Source: Armatimonadota bacterium
GTDB lineage: Bacteria > Armatimonadota > Fimbriimonadia > Fimbriimonadales > Fimbriimonadaceae
Assembly: GCA_025360125.1 (NCBI GenBank)
Contig: JANYCU010000045.1
Location: 62,001 to 126,000 of the forward strand
Reading direction: 5' to 3'
Length of the DNA: 64,000 nucleotides
The translations under genes and the position numbers were made by a program. The notes beneath the pieces are model-generated. The model worked only from the letters and a program-made list of their open reading frames with translations, did not search any database and was not told the origin of the DNA. Positions 53,083-61,098 of this stretch are shown one piece after another. Within the stretch, counting starts at the first letter, position 1. Every line of letters starts with the position of its first letter.

Positions 53083-53275
53083 CCGCCGGGGTCGCTCGCG
53101 ACGCAAGAATAACCTCCGGGCAAAGAGGAGCGACCTTGGACTTAGGACGGTTTCGGTCTATCCAGGGGTCAGAACTCCTATTTCGCTAGGGCTCATTGAA
53201 ATTCTGACCACCTGGCTACTTTCTGTGATCCCTCCGGGATCGGTCTCAAGGAGAACCGAGCAGTTCGTGCAAAGC
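53083..53275. repeat. Structured dispersed repeat, copy A
   Basis: A ~190-base element matching 57341-57537. It has the pairs GGTCGCTC/GAGCGACC (53090-53097 with 53128-53135), CCAGGGGTCAGAA/TTCTGACCACCTGG (53162-53174 with 53202-53215) and GATCCC-TCC-GGGATC (53227-53241). It lies between convergent genes; no coding function is evident. The rest of the 357-base gap is non-coding. Confidence 0.8.
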
Positions 53276-53349
53276 CAAGTAAATTGGATTTGAATCCTGC
53301 CGGTTGAGGACATTAAGCAACCAAGAATTGATCCAAGAATTCGGATCGT

Positions 53350-53811
53350 CTAGAGAGCCTTTGCCCCACCAACCAAAAAGGCGTAGACCGCGATATCGGT
53401 ATCTGGGAAGTCGTCGTCGCCTCGGGCTCGTCGCAGGCCACGAAGGTCACCTCGGTGGTACGTTCCATGGTTGATTACGTGTTGGATCATGAACGAGATG
53501 GTCATTTCGTTCGGGTCGCCGTTATATCGCTTATAGGGGATGATGTCCTCGATATCTCGGCCGTCGATGAGGTCGAGCCACATTTTGTTGATCTCTAAGA
53601 GCGATTCGTGGGTGAGTTCCGGCTGGGGGATTTCGGTGGGATTGATTCCGTGACAGCGAAGCACCCACGCCTTTTGAGAGGCGAGGATGTGCTGGAAAAT
53701 TTTTCGATCTCCCTCATTGGCATTTGTTCTGATGAGGCATTCGAGCCACTGTTGATTTGCCCAGAGGTCATATTCCATTCCGCGTCTCAGATAGTTCATG
53801 GTTCCATTCAT
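53350..53811 (-). CDS. DinB-family protein
   Basis: 153 residues from the ATG at 53811 (an alternative at 53799). The four-helix DinB pattern is present: YDLWANQQWLECL in helix 1 and HVINHGTYHRGDLRG in helix 3, whose His residues with one from helix 2 (FQHILASQKAWVLRCH) form the metal triad. Members include thiol S-transferases (BSH, MSH or others). Partner thiol unknown. The start lies 33 bases from the divergent HD-domain gene. Confidence 0.88.
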   Translation of the reverse strand: MNGTMNYLRRGMEYDLWANQQWLECLIRTNANEGDRKIFQHILASQKAWVLRCHGINPTEIPQPELTHESLLEINKMWLDLIDGRDIEDIIPYKRYNGDPNEMTISFMIQHVINHGTYHRGDLRGLRRARGDDDFPDTDIAVYAFLVGGAKAL

Positions 53812-53844
53812 TCTACTGGCGGAAGTTTCAAGTAATCTCACCGT

Positions 53845-54411
53845 ATGCAAACTCGCGTCGATGCCTTGGAGCTTGTCAAACTTCATACCAAGAGTGACTC
53901 GTTGATTCGACACATGTATGGAGTGGAGACTTGCATGCGTTGGTATGCCAACAAGCTGGGTGAGGATGTCGAATTGTGGGGCATTACGGGCCTTCTCCAC
54001 GACTTTGACTACGAGGCGCACCCAACAGAGCATCCGATGTGGGGGATTGAGCTTTTGAAGGGCACGTCTTATCCCAAATCGATTACGCGAGCGATTGCTT
54101 CTCATTGCCCCGAGCGAACCGGAGTGGAACCAGAATCGTTGATGGAGAAATATCTGTTCGCCTGTGACGAACTGAGCGGACTGATCACGGCGGTGACCTA
54201 CGTTCGACCGAGTAAATCGATTCATGATGTCGAAGTGAAGAGTGTGCTGAAGAAACTGAAAGAAGCTTCGTTTGCCGCAGGTGTCAATCGTGACGATGTC
54301 GCGAAGGGGATGGAACTGATTGGGCTGACGGCTGAGGAGCATATCGGCAACATGATCCAGGCGATGCGCGAGAACGCTTTGGAGCTTGGGCTTCAGGGAA
54401 TTGAAAGCTGA
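53845..54411 (+). CDS. HD-domain phosphohydrolase
   Basis: 188 residues. HMYGVETCMRWYA holds the first His, GITGLLHDFDYEAHP the HD pair near 53-54, and ITRAIASHCPERTG the third His. It would hydrolyse a phosphoester of a nucleotide or similar compound; substrate not visible. Divergent from the DinB gene. A membrane protein gene follows directly and may overlap its stop. Confidence 0.85.
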   Translation: MQTRVDALELVKLHTKSDSLIRHMYGVETCMRWYANKLGEDVELWGITGLLHDFDYEAHPTEHPMWGIELLKGTSYPKSITRAIASHCPERTGVEPESLMEKYLFACDELSGLITAVTYVRPSKSIHDVEVKSVLKKLKEASFAAGVNRDDVAKGMELIGLTAEEHIGNMIQAMRENALELGLQGIES

Positions 54412-54461
54412 TTGCATTCATCATCGGAATTTCCATTCTCGCCCTTGTAATTGGGTCAACC

Positions 54462-55592
54462 TTGCTTGACCTCTTACTAGTTCGTAGTCGACTCAAGGCC
54501 ATCGAGGCCAGAATGCAATTGTTGGGGATTCCATTAGACTGCGATGAATACCTAAAAACATACTTTGGCGGAGAACAACCTAACCACCAACTGGTGGAAA
54601 GCATGGAAAGACTTCCCTCGATTCAACGGCCAACTCAATCTGGGCCTACACCTCCACCGTTGAGTTTTGAGCAAGTCCAAGAGTACATTGACTGCTTCGT
54701 TCAATTGCCGATTGAACGGACCGTTCCCCGTAACTTCCTGCTAACACGAGACGGTTCCTTTAGCGACGTGATTGTTGGTGTCCGCATGGCTGCCAGGGCT
54801 ATATTTGTTCAATTTAAAGGCAATTCCCATCCCCTACCTGAAACCATTCGTGCTTTTCGAGCCGTTTGCCGAATTCAAGCAACCCTGGCTCGGTCGCCGT
54901 CTACCCTTCCTCGAATCTGCGAATACATGACTCTCAACTACGCGGCTTCATTCTTCGCGGCACTGATGGCCCACTCTCAGATCGACAGGGAAAGCTACCA
55001 AAAGATTCGGCTGGCAGTTGACGAATTGCTAATTCAAAACAGCCTTGATGAAATGCTTATTGGAGAAATTGGGATTACCTATTTTAGGAGATTTACCCAG
55101 TTCCCAAAGGAAGAGTACATCGAGTGCGTCAAGATTTTGCCTCCCACTCGAAAGCTCTCGAAACTACATTTCTCCATGTTCTTAAAGTGTTATGCACCGA
55201 TGCTTGCAGCTCCGATTGAAATTGGTTATCTACATCGTTCCCTACGAGCACTTCAGTCGTTACGAGATCGAAAGTCGGACTTCGGATTGACTGACCTCAT
55301 CAAGGCATTTGAACCGATCGAAAATCCCTTGAGTCTATACAAGGGCCTCAGCAATGATCGAGACACATTCGTCGGATTATTTCAGGCATACGAAACTGAG
55401 GGTTTGAGGTCATTAGTCAAGCAATGGATGGTTTTGACGCTTGACCGACTCGAAGGAATGAGCTATGGAAACTCCGCGCTTAATGCAGAGCATGCTGAAA
55501 TCTTGATCAGTCAACACGAATCGGTACTGAAGATCAAGAGTTACCGTGTTAATGCAAAGAGCCACCGAGTTCAGCTTCCCGATTGGCGGTAA
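54462..55592 (+). CDS. Membrane-anchored hypothetical protein
   Basis: 376 residues from the first canonical start (TTG 54462). The open frame reaches back to the HD gene's stop and encodes a perfect membrane helix (AFIIGISILALVIGSTLLDL), so translation probably begins at the ATT at 54411, which overlaps the TGA by one base, with AGGGAA upstream. The rest is helical with many Leu and Arg residues and resembles no family I know. Unusual candidate for a non-AUG start. Confidence 0.6.
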   Translation: MLDLLLVRSRLKAIEARMQLLGIPLDCDEYLKTYFGGEQPNHQLVESMERLPSIQRPTQSGPTPPPLSFEQVQEYIDCFVQLPIERTVPRNFLLTRDGSFSDVIVGVRMAARAIFVQFKGNSHPLPETIRAFRAVCRIQATLARSPSTLPRICEYMTLNYAASFFAALMAHSQIDRESYQKIRLAVDELLIQNSLDEMLIGEIGITYFRRFTQFPKEEYIECVKILPPTRKLSKLHFSMFLKCYAPMLAAPIEIGYLHRSLRALQSLRDRKSDFGLTDLIKAFEPIENPLSLYKGLSNDRDTFVGLFQAYETEGLRSLVKQWMVLTLDRLEGMSYGNSALNAEHAEILISQHESVLKIKSYRVNAKSHRVQLPDWR

Positions 55593-55602
55593 TCTAGCTG
55601 AA

Positions 55603-55764
55603 ATGGCAAAGCCGAGAACCAATACTCCGTTTCCTTGGATCGTCTTTTTGCTCCTGGTTGTGTCATTCGTCGTTTTCTGGATTTTGCCGACTCAACGTCC
55701 GCCATCGGAGATCTTTCTTAACTATCATCCGATCACAAAGCGACCAGCATCTTCAACTCCCTGA
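55603..55764 (+). CDS. Small single-helix membrane protein
   Basis: 53 residues: a short basic start, a transmembrane helix (PWIVFLLLVVSFVVFWIL), and a Pro-rich tail. The ATG at 55603 is 11 bases after the previous stop. No family recognised; it could be co-transcribed with its neighbours. Confidence 0.45.
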   Translation: MAKPRTNTPFPWIVFLLLVVSFVVFWILPTQRPPSEIFLNYHPITKRPASSTP

Positions 55765-55778
55765 GGTACCTTTTAACC

Positions 55779-56297
55779 GTGCTCACAACGCTTTTCATCG
55801 CCACTAGCCTCGACGGTTATATCGCGGGCCCTGACGATGATGTGTCATGGCTTTTCACCGACGCCGACTACGGATTCGATGAATTCTATACGACGGTAGA
55901 CACGTTGATCATGGGTCGAGGAACCTATAACGTCCTTCAGAAAATGGGACGCTGGCCGTATCACGACAAACGAACCATGGTCGTCACCCGAAGCGAAAAG
56001 ATAGAGATTACGACTCCGAATACGGCGTATTTCAATGGTCCTTTGCCCGATCTTGAGGAGTTGCTTAAGGAACAAGGGGTGCAGCGTTCTTGGTTGGTCG
56101 GCGGTGGCGAGCTTATCGCCAGCTATTTGAACGCACACTTGGTTGAAGAAGTCGTCGTTTCGGTTCATCCGATTTTGTTGGGGCACGGCGTTCCACTTTT
56201 CCCCACGAGTATTCCCAGTACGCGATTGCAGTTGCTGGATGCCGAATCGTTCGACAGCGGCTTGGTGCAGTTGCGGTACAAGATTAAGCGGAGCTAG
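55779..56297 (+). CDS. Dihydrofolate reductase-like (RibD C-terminal family) protein
   Basis: 172 residues from a GTG. FIATSLDGYIAGPDDDVSWL and TLIMGRGTYNVL, then SWLVGGGELIASYL are typical of the RibD-C/YyaP-YwjB group of NADPH-dependent reductases with a DHFR fold. It may reduce a pterin or riboflavin precursor, but stand-alone members are mostly uncharacterised. A heptad repeat follows the stop immediately. Confidence 0.9.
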   Translation: MLTTLFIATSLDGYIAGPDDDVSWLFTDADYGFDEFYTTVDTLIMGRGTYNVLQKMGRWPYHDKRTMVVTRSEKIEITTPNTAYFNGPLPDLEELLKEQGVQRSWLVGGGELIASYLNAHLVEEVVVSVHPILLGHGVPLFPTSIPSTRLQLLDAESFDSGLVQLRYKIKRS

Positions 56298-56298
56298 A

Positions 56299-56326
56299 CT
56301 GTCGGCTCTCGGCTTCCTGCTTTCGG
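56299..56326. repeat. 7-bp array (CTNTCGG-like)
   Basis: CTGTCGG, CTCTCGG, CTTCCTG and CTTTCGG start two bases after the stop. The following 240 bases are non-coding and contain a CCCCTCC/GGAGGGG hairpin near 56393. Confidence 0.6.
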
Positions 56327-56572
56327 ATAATTTCATTTGCACAGTTGGGAAATCATCCACCCCGTCTGTCTGGCAAAGTCACCAGACTGCCGCCCCTCCC
56401 AGCTTCGGAGGGGATCTTAGTTTCGCAACCTTGAAAAGCAATCGGCATTCCCTCGGGACGGGGAGAATTCTGCAATTTGTCATGAAACTCTACTGGCAAG
56501 GATTCGGACTAATTTCTCCAACTTCCTCGACTTGAGCCATAATTTTCTTATGCTGAAGGGCGCTGATGCGTT

Positions 56573-56883
56573 CGGGTTTCAGATCTTGACGAGGCGGTTG
56601 ATTTCTTCGAGAAGACCGGGTTTCAATATAATTTCAAGTGTGGCGAGCCTCTGCACTATGCCGTCATGACACGTACACCATGCATTGTACAAACACGACC
56701 ACGTGGCGCAAGACGGAGTCGGACTATATCATCATTGAAGATGTCGATGAAGTTTATGCAAAAGCTCTTGAGCTTGGTCTGACAGTGTTGTATGAACTCG
56801 CGGATCAGCCTTACGGCATTCGAGATTTCTCGGTTGAGGGTCCGGACAAAATTCCAGTTGCGGTCGGTCGAGAAGTTCGCTAG
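56573..56883 (+). pseudogene. Glyoxalase/bleomycin-resistance family remnant
   Basis: One frame reads VRVSDLDEAVDFFEKTGFQY and HYAVMTRTPC; after a frameshift in 56690-56710 another frame continues TESDYIIIEDVDEVYAKALE and PYGIRDFSVEGPDKIPVAVG. Together these are a typical vicinal-oxygen-chelate domain. No start codon fits and the frame is broken, so the gene is dead or the assembly has an error. Confidence 0.75.
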
Positions 56884-57278
56884 AGTATGAGCAATCGACT
56901 GAGAATGTCCTTTCGGTAGGCGCAGATTGCACCGACCCTCATCATGGACTGGTTGGCATCGTCCACTGAGCTCATCCCGCAGACTTTGATTCCTAAAGGC
57001 GCGAGGACTTTGGTGAGAGTTGTTCCCGTAAAAGCGCGTCCTTCGAAATAATGGTTTAAGAAACAGACGCTAAACTTGAACAAATCGACTTCGAGGTCGG
57101 TTGTGGTTGCGAGGGGATTGATTCCAGTAAGGATGCCTTTTTCGACGCTGGCAACGCCAGCATAGCCGTAGATTGTGTGGCCCTTCTCTTCCAACCAGTG
57201 CATGAGTCGGTAGGCAAACGAAAGCTTGTCCTCGATGACGAGGATGTTTTGGGGAGTGTCGAGGGCGAGGATGTCCAT
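56880..57278 (-). CDS. Receiver-like protein, degenerate
   Basis: 132 residues. NILVIEDKLSFAYRLMHWLE resembles the start of a response-regulator receiver domain (Glu-Asp pair), but the phosphoacceptor strand reads EVDLFKFSVCFLNHYFEG without a clear Asp, and CAYRKD near the end takes the place of the usual Lys motif. Likely a non-phosphorylated receiver-fold protein. Single gene; the structured repeat copy B lies upstream. Confidence 0.6.
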   Translation of the reverse strand: MDILALDTPQNILVIEDKLSFAYRLMHWLEEKGHTIYGYAGVASVEKGILTGINPLATTTDLEVDLFKFSVCFLNHYFEGRAFTGTTLTKVLAPLGIKVCGMSSVDDANQSMMRVGAICAYRKDILSRLLIL

Positions 57279-57340
57279 TAGCTTAAACTGGGGCTTCGAG
57301 CATCATACTATCCGTCGACGATTGAAGGATCGGCTGTAAC

Positions 57341-57537
57341 AGCCGGGGTCGCTCAACAAGGTTTCGCGATTTCCACACAGGCATTGAGCGACCTCGGACT
57401 TAAGACTTTTTTGACCTATCCGGGGGTCTACGACCCATTTTCGCCGGAGGTTCAATGGATCTACGACACCCCGGCTACCGTATGTGACCCCTACGGGGTC
57501 AAGGCATAGATAACAGTAAGCACTTCGTGCGAAGCCG
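57341..57537. repeat. Structured dispersed repeat, copy B
   Basis: Matches 53083-53275. Pairs: GGTCGCTC/GAGCGACC (57347-57354 with 57386-57393), CCGGGGGTC/GACACCCCGG (57420-57428 with 57465-57474), GACCCC-TAC-GGGGTC (57486-57500) and CTTCG-TG-CGAAG. Stem positions that differ from copy A change on both sides. It fills most of the 374-base gap between two leftward genes. Confidence 0.8.
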
Positions 57538-57652
57538 CATACTTTGAATTTAAGCGTTAGATTTGGGGATATCAGATCAGATGGTTCCATTGGGTCTAGA
57601 GCTCATATGGGCTTCTTTGGCTGAGGTTTCAGGCAGAATTTGGGAGTTAGGG

Positions 57653-59365
57653 CTATTGCGTATTTCGTTTCTTCTTCGTCGTTTTCTTTTTGCCGGGTTC
57701 GAGGGAGGTTGCCTTTGAGAGGTCGGCGGCGTCATCGGTGGTCAAATCAAGCTTGCCTTTGATGACGATTGCGTGAGGAACGGGGCGGGATGGGTGGTCT
57801 TTGTTGCTATGCCCGGTCGCCTTGATCTTGTCATTAAAGACAAGTGAGGTTGAGAATCCCGAATCAATCAGAACGGCTTCTTCGACTCCAGCCTCGGCGA
57901 TTGCTTCAGCAAGTTTGGCGGACGAGACAGAATCGGTCGCAGTCCCAGCGACGAACTCACCATCCTTCGACATGCCGATAAATGCCCGGCGTCGAGCGTC
58001 TTGAATGTCTTTCGCAGCGAAGGTACTTTGGTCTTCAGCTGACCGAGCGACACCCTTATGCACCAACCAAGTACCACCCATGAAGCAGTCGGTATAGCTC
58101 TTCATGAAGTACTCGTATTGGTCTTGTTTATTCATTTGAGCTGGAACATAAGGCAGCAGGGCGAATTCGGTATCGCTCCAGATCACCATCGGGCGATTGT
58201 TGATTTTCGGCCATCGTTCAGTGGCGACGTCGGGCGTGAGTTGGGTCATCTCGGCGGTCTTGACTGGGCCGACCATTCCAGGGTCTTTCGAGTCAATTGC
58301 GGCCATCGCAAAGAATCCACCATTGATTCCGGCGACAGCGTTGGCAGCATGAACAAAATCTTTCACAGGTTCGCGACCAACTTTGCTAAATGCGGTGCTT
58401 GGATGTCCTCCCCAAACCATCTTTAACGGAATTCCTCCAAATTTGCCCGTTACGTATCGAACGGGGGCATCCTGCTTCCAGTTCCGGCGGAAGATTTCGG
58501 TAGGAGCCCCGACGATGGCGGTATCAGCGTCTTCGAAGGCTCTTTCATACTTGGTGTGAACATATCGCCCAACCGAAAAGATATTTGGTGATTCCTCGGC
58601 GGGAGTATTTACGATCGTGACGGCCATCTTGTATCCCGCCTCTTGGGCAAGAATTTGAGTATCGTCCCCATTGCTCCCGTTGGGATAGGCGAGGTACTTG
58701 ATCGTCACTCCGAGGTTCGATTCGAGGTCGGCCTTTGAAATAGTCAGCTCATCGCGTTGGGTGTTGAGGTCTCGATCCTTTAGGTCTTCAAAGTGATTGA
58801 TCGTGTGCCCACCAACCGTAAACAAGGGGTCTTTCACGAGAGTCTTGAGGGTATCCCAACTCATTTTTGGTCGACCCTCGGTCTTTCCAACAAACCCAGT
58901 GTGCACGAACATCGCGGCGGAATACTTGTGTTGCTGCAAGATGGGCCAAGCCAAATCGTAGAAGCTTTGGTAGTTGTCGTCAAAGGTCAGAACGACCGAC
59001 TTTTCTGGGACTTTCTTGCCCGTGGTTAAGTGGTCGTAGAGGTCATCGAGCGAGATTACGGTGCGACCATCCTTTTCGATGGCGTCCATCGCTTCGGTGA
59101 ACTCTTTAACCGTGCAATCGTACCAAAGGCTGCCTTTGATTCGTTCCTCGATCAGGTCGTGATACATCAGAATGGGAACGCGGGAATTTTGGGCCGCAAA
59201 GCAGATTTCTTTTTGAAGCGGTTCGGGACCGTGGCTTTCACCGGGTGAAGTCGCCGTATTGGTGGTTGGGTCGCCCGGATCATTGCTTGTCTTGCCTTCC
59301 TTTTTGCATCCCATCAGTAGACCAGCACATAGAATCAAGGGCAGCGTGAAGGCAAATAATTTCAT
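57653..59365 (-). CDS. Lipoprotein with polysaccharide deacetylase and phosphodiester glycosidase domains
   Basis: 570 residues from the ATG at 59365, which gives a lipoprotein signal (LPLILCAGLLMGC). The NodB-type domain (about 60-280) has VVLTFDDNYQSFYDLAWPIL and GGHTINHFEDL (Asp and His motifs) and AYPNGSNG. The second domain (about 300-545) has AGINGGFFAM, FIGMSKDGEFVAGTATDS and VLIDSGFSTSLVF, the NAGPA-type phosphodiester glycosidase fold. The tail is Lys/Thr-rich. Both domains act on cell-wall or exported glycans. The combination in one chain is uncommon. Confidence 0.88.
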   Translation of the reverse strand: MKLFAFTLPLILCAGLLMGCKKEGKTSNDPGDPTTNTATSPGESHGPEPLQKEICFAAQNSRVPILMYHDLIEERIKGSLWYDCTVKEFTEAMDAIEKDGRTVISLDDLYDHLTTGKKVPEKSVVLTFDDNYQSFYDLAWPILQQHKYSAAMFVHTGFVGKTEGRPKMSWDTLKTLVKDPLFTVGGHTINHFEDLKDRDLNTQRDELTISKADLESNLGVTIKYLAYPNGSNGDDTQILAQEAGYKMAVTIVNTPAEESPNIFSVGRYVHTKYERAFEDADTAIVGAPTEIFRRNWKQDAPVRYVTGKFGGIPLKMVWGGHPSTAFSKVGREPVKDFVHAANAVAGINGGFFAMAAIDSKDPGMVGPVKTAEMTQLTPDVATERWPKINNRPMVIWSDTEFALLPYVPAQMNKQDQYEYFMKSYTDCFMGGTWLVHKGVARSAEDQSTFAAKDIQDARRRAFIGMSKDGEFVAGTATDSVSSAKLAEAIAEAGVEEAVLIDSGFSTSLVFNDKIKATGHSNKDHPSRPVPHAIVIKGKLDLTTDDAADLSKATSLEPGKKKTTKKKRNTQ

Positions 59366-59412
59366 CCGTGTCTCTCCATAACATTTTAGCTTTTGAATTG
59401 AGTTCCGAAAGG

Positions 59413-59418
59413 TACGCT
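59413..59418 (+). promoter_or_regulatory. -10 box TACGCT before tmk
   Basis: TACGCT ends seven bases before the tmk ATG at 59426 and fits the TANNNT rule seen elsewhere; no ribosome site is visible. Confidence 0.35.
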
Positions 59419-59425
59419 TATTTGA

Positions 59426-60088
59426 ATGTTCGTCACTTTTGAAGGTCCGGAAGGGGCGGGGAAAAGCACCGCAATCCGAGCCATCTCTGCGCAGCTGACC
59501 GAACGGGGCCTCGATGTGGTCACTACTCGGGAACCTGGCGGAGGTCCTTTGGGCCAGCGAATCCGCCAAATGTTGCTTGAAGAAGGGTCGGTTTCGCCCG
59601 AGACTGAGCTGCTTCTATTTTTGGCGGATCGTGCCAATCACGTTGAAACGATCATTCAACCAGCCCTGGACGCAGGAAAGTTCGTGCTTTGCGATCGCCA
59701 CGCAGACTCGACGATTGTGTATCAGGGATATGGGCGCGGGCTTGACCTTGAGTTTTTGAAGGCGGCGAATCGATTTGCGACCAAGGGATTAGTTCCTGAC
59801 CTCACCCTCCTGTTTGACCTCGATCCCAAGATTGGTCTTGATCGACTCAATATTGTCGAGAAGAATCTATTTGATACTGAGGCGAAGCGTCGAGACGTGA
59901 ACCGACTCGACCGCGAGCCGCTTGAATTTCACCAAAAGGTCCGCAATGGGTTTTTAACCATTTCGAGAGAAGAACCTGAGCGGTTCGTCATTCTCGACGC
60001 CGAAAAAACGCCAGAGCAATTGGTGGAAGAAGCACTAACTGCAATTTTGGCCCGACAAAAAGGACATACTTCACTCAACACCAGATGA
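59426..60088 (+). CDS. tmk: Thymidylate kinase
   Basis: 220 residues. P-loop FEGPEGAGKSTAI, the TREPGGGPLGQRIR motif, the DR(Y/H) motif CDRHADSTIVYQG and LID-region Arg residues (RRDVNRLDRE). It phosphorylates dTMP to dTDP. Its stop overlaps the ATG of the next lipoprotein gene. Confidence 0.96.
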   Translation: MFVTFEGPEGAGKSTAIRAISAQLTERGLDVVTTREPGGGPLGQRIRQMLLEEGSVSPETELLLFLADRANHVETIIQPALDAGKFVLCDRHADSTIVYQGYGRGLDLEFLKAANRFATKGLVPDLTLLFDLDPKIGLDRLNIVEKNLFDTEAKRRDVNRLDREPLEFHQKVRNGFLTISREEPERFVILDAEKTPEQLVEEALTAILARQKGHTSLNTR

Positions 60089-61098
60089 AGCTGGAAATCA
60101 AAGGTTATTGGATCATGGTGCTCGCATCTATATTCATGCTGATCGGCTGTAAAAAGCAGAGTGGCTTAGAAATTTTGTCAACTAAAATGGATGGCATGAA
60201 GAGCCTCAAGACCGAATATATCGTTCGGCAGAGTGGGCAAAAGGACGTTTCCGTCTCATTCATTTATTCGAAGCCAAATCGGATGCTCTTTACATCGAGC
60301 GACTTTGTGGTTGCGCTTAACGAGATCGATGGTCATTTTGAGTCGAAGTTTAGTGACAAAGTTTATGACCAAATGCCATGGGACGGACGAGTCTTTCCTG
60401 GGACCCGAAACTTGGTTCCAGACCCAATCATTACTGCTGGCCCCTTTTCGGGGGCGTCTCCAAGTGTCATTGCCAAGGGAACTCCTTGGAAACTAGACGG
60501 TAAGACTGGCAACGTTGAGCGCTATAGCAAAATCATTCAAAGTCAAGACGGACCTCAAACCTACAAATTAGAAGTCAACGAAAATGGCGAGCCCGTTTTG
60601 TTTGTCAGCGCCGATGAAACATCTTATTCCGTCAGAAGCTTTCAAATTGTCGACGAACTCCAACTCCAACAATTTCGAGTCGAACCAAAAGAAGGATTTC
60701 TTGCGCATGAACTTCCCGCTGATTTGTTGATGCTCCAAACTGGAGCGAAATTTAATTGGTCAAAGTTTCGAGCTTCCAACGACGTTCGATCGTTTAAACC
60801 CGATGGGAACACCTTGTTCATATTTGTTAACCCGAGTGAACCGTCAAGCCGCAATGCGACGGCATGGATCAACGTTGCGGGAGCAGGATATAAGAAAATG
60901 ACGATTACTAATGGTTCAGCTCAAGCGGGTTTCTTTGACCCCACGGGCGATGAGATTCGCAAGATTACGTCCTCAACTCCGCTATTTGTAATGGTCAATA
61001 AGGACTCAACGATCCTTGGACTATGGCTTGGATTTGACCCGGCTAAAACTAAAGAGTTTGATGTCGATATTCAGAAAGCGATTGTGAAAAAGCCTTAG
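60085..61098 (+). CDS. Lipoprotein, LolA/RseB-like
   Basis: 337 residues with a lipobox (MLIGC, Cys near 22). The mature part begins ILSTKMDGMKSLKTEYIVRQ and continues in long strands (VSVSFIYSKPNRMLFTSSDF), a pattern like the LolA/LolB/RseB fold that binds lipid. The C-terminal ~110 residues are a separate strand-rich region (NTLFIFVNPSEPSSRNA). It overlaps tmk and is convergent with the glycosyltransferase gene (4-base overlap). Confidence 0.65.
   Translation: MKLEIKGYWIMVLASIFMLIGCKKQSGLEILSTKMDGMKSLKTEYIVRQSGQKDVSVSFIYSKPNRMLFTSSDFVVALNEIDGHFESKFSDKVYDQMPWDGRVFPGTRNLVPDPIITAGPFSGASPSVIAKGTPWKLDGKTGNVERYSKIIQSQDGPQTYKLEVNENGEPVLFVSADETSYSVRSFQIVDELQLQQFRVEPKEGFLAHELPADLLMLQTGAKFNWSKFRASNDVRSFKPDGNTLFIFVNPSEPSSRNATAWINVAGAGYKKMTITNGSAQAGFFDPTGDEIRKITSSTPLFVMVNKDSTILGLWLGFDPAKTKEFDVDIQKAIVKKP

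Noticed and set aside
53812-54415. Leftward extension of the DinB gene across the HD gene
   Set aside because: The extension is antisense to a clear HD-domain gene; the DinB domain begins at 53811.
57653-59569. Start of the deacetylase fusion at 59569
   Set aside because: It would place the lipoprotein signal internally and overlap tmk; ATG 59365 gives a proper lipobox.
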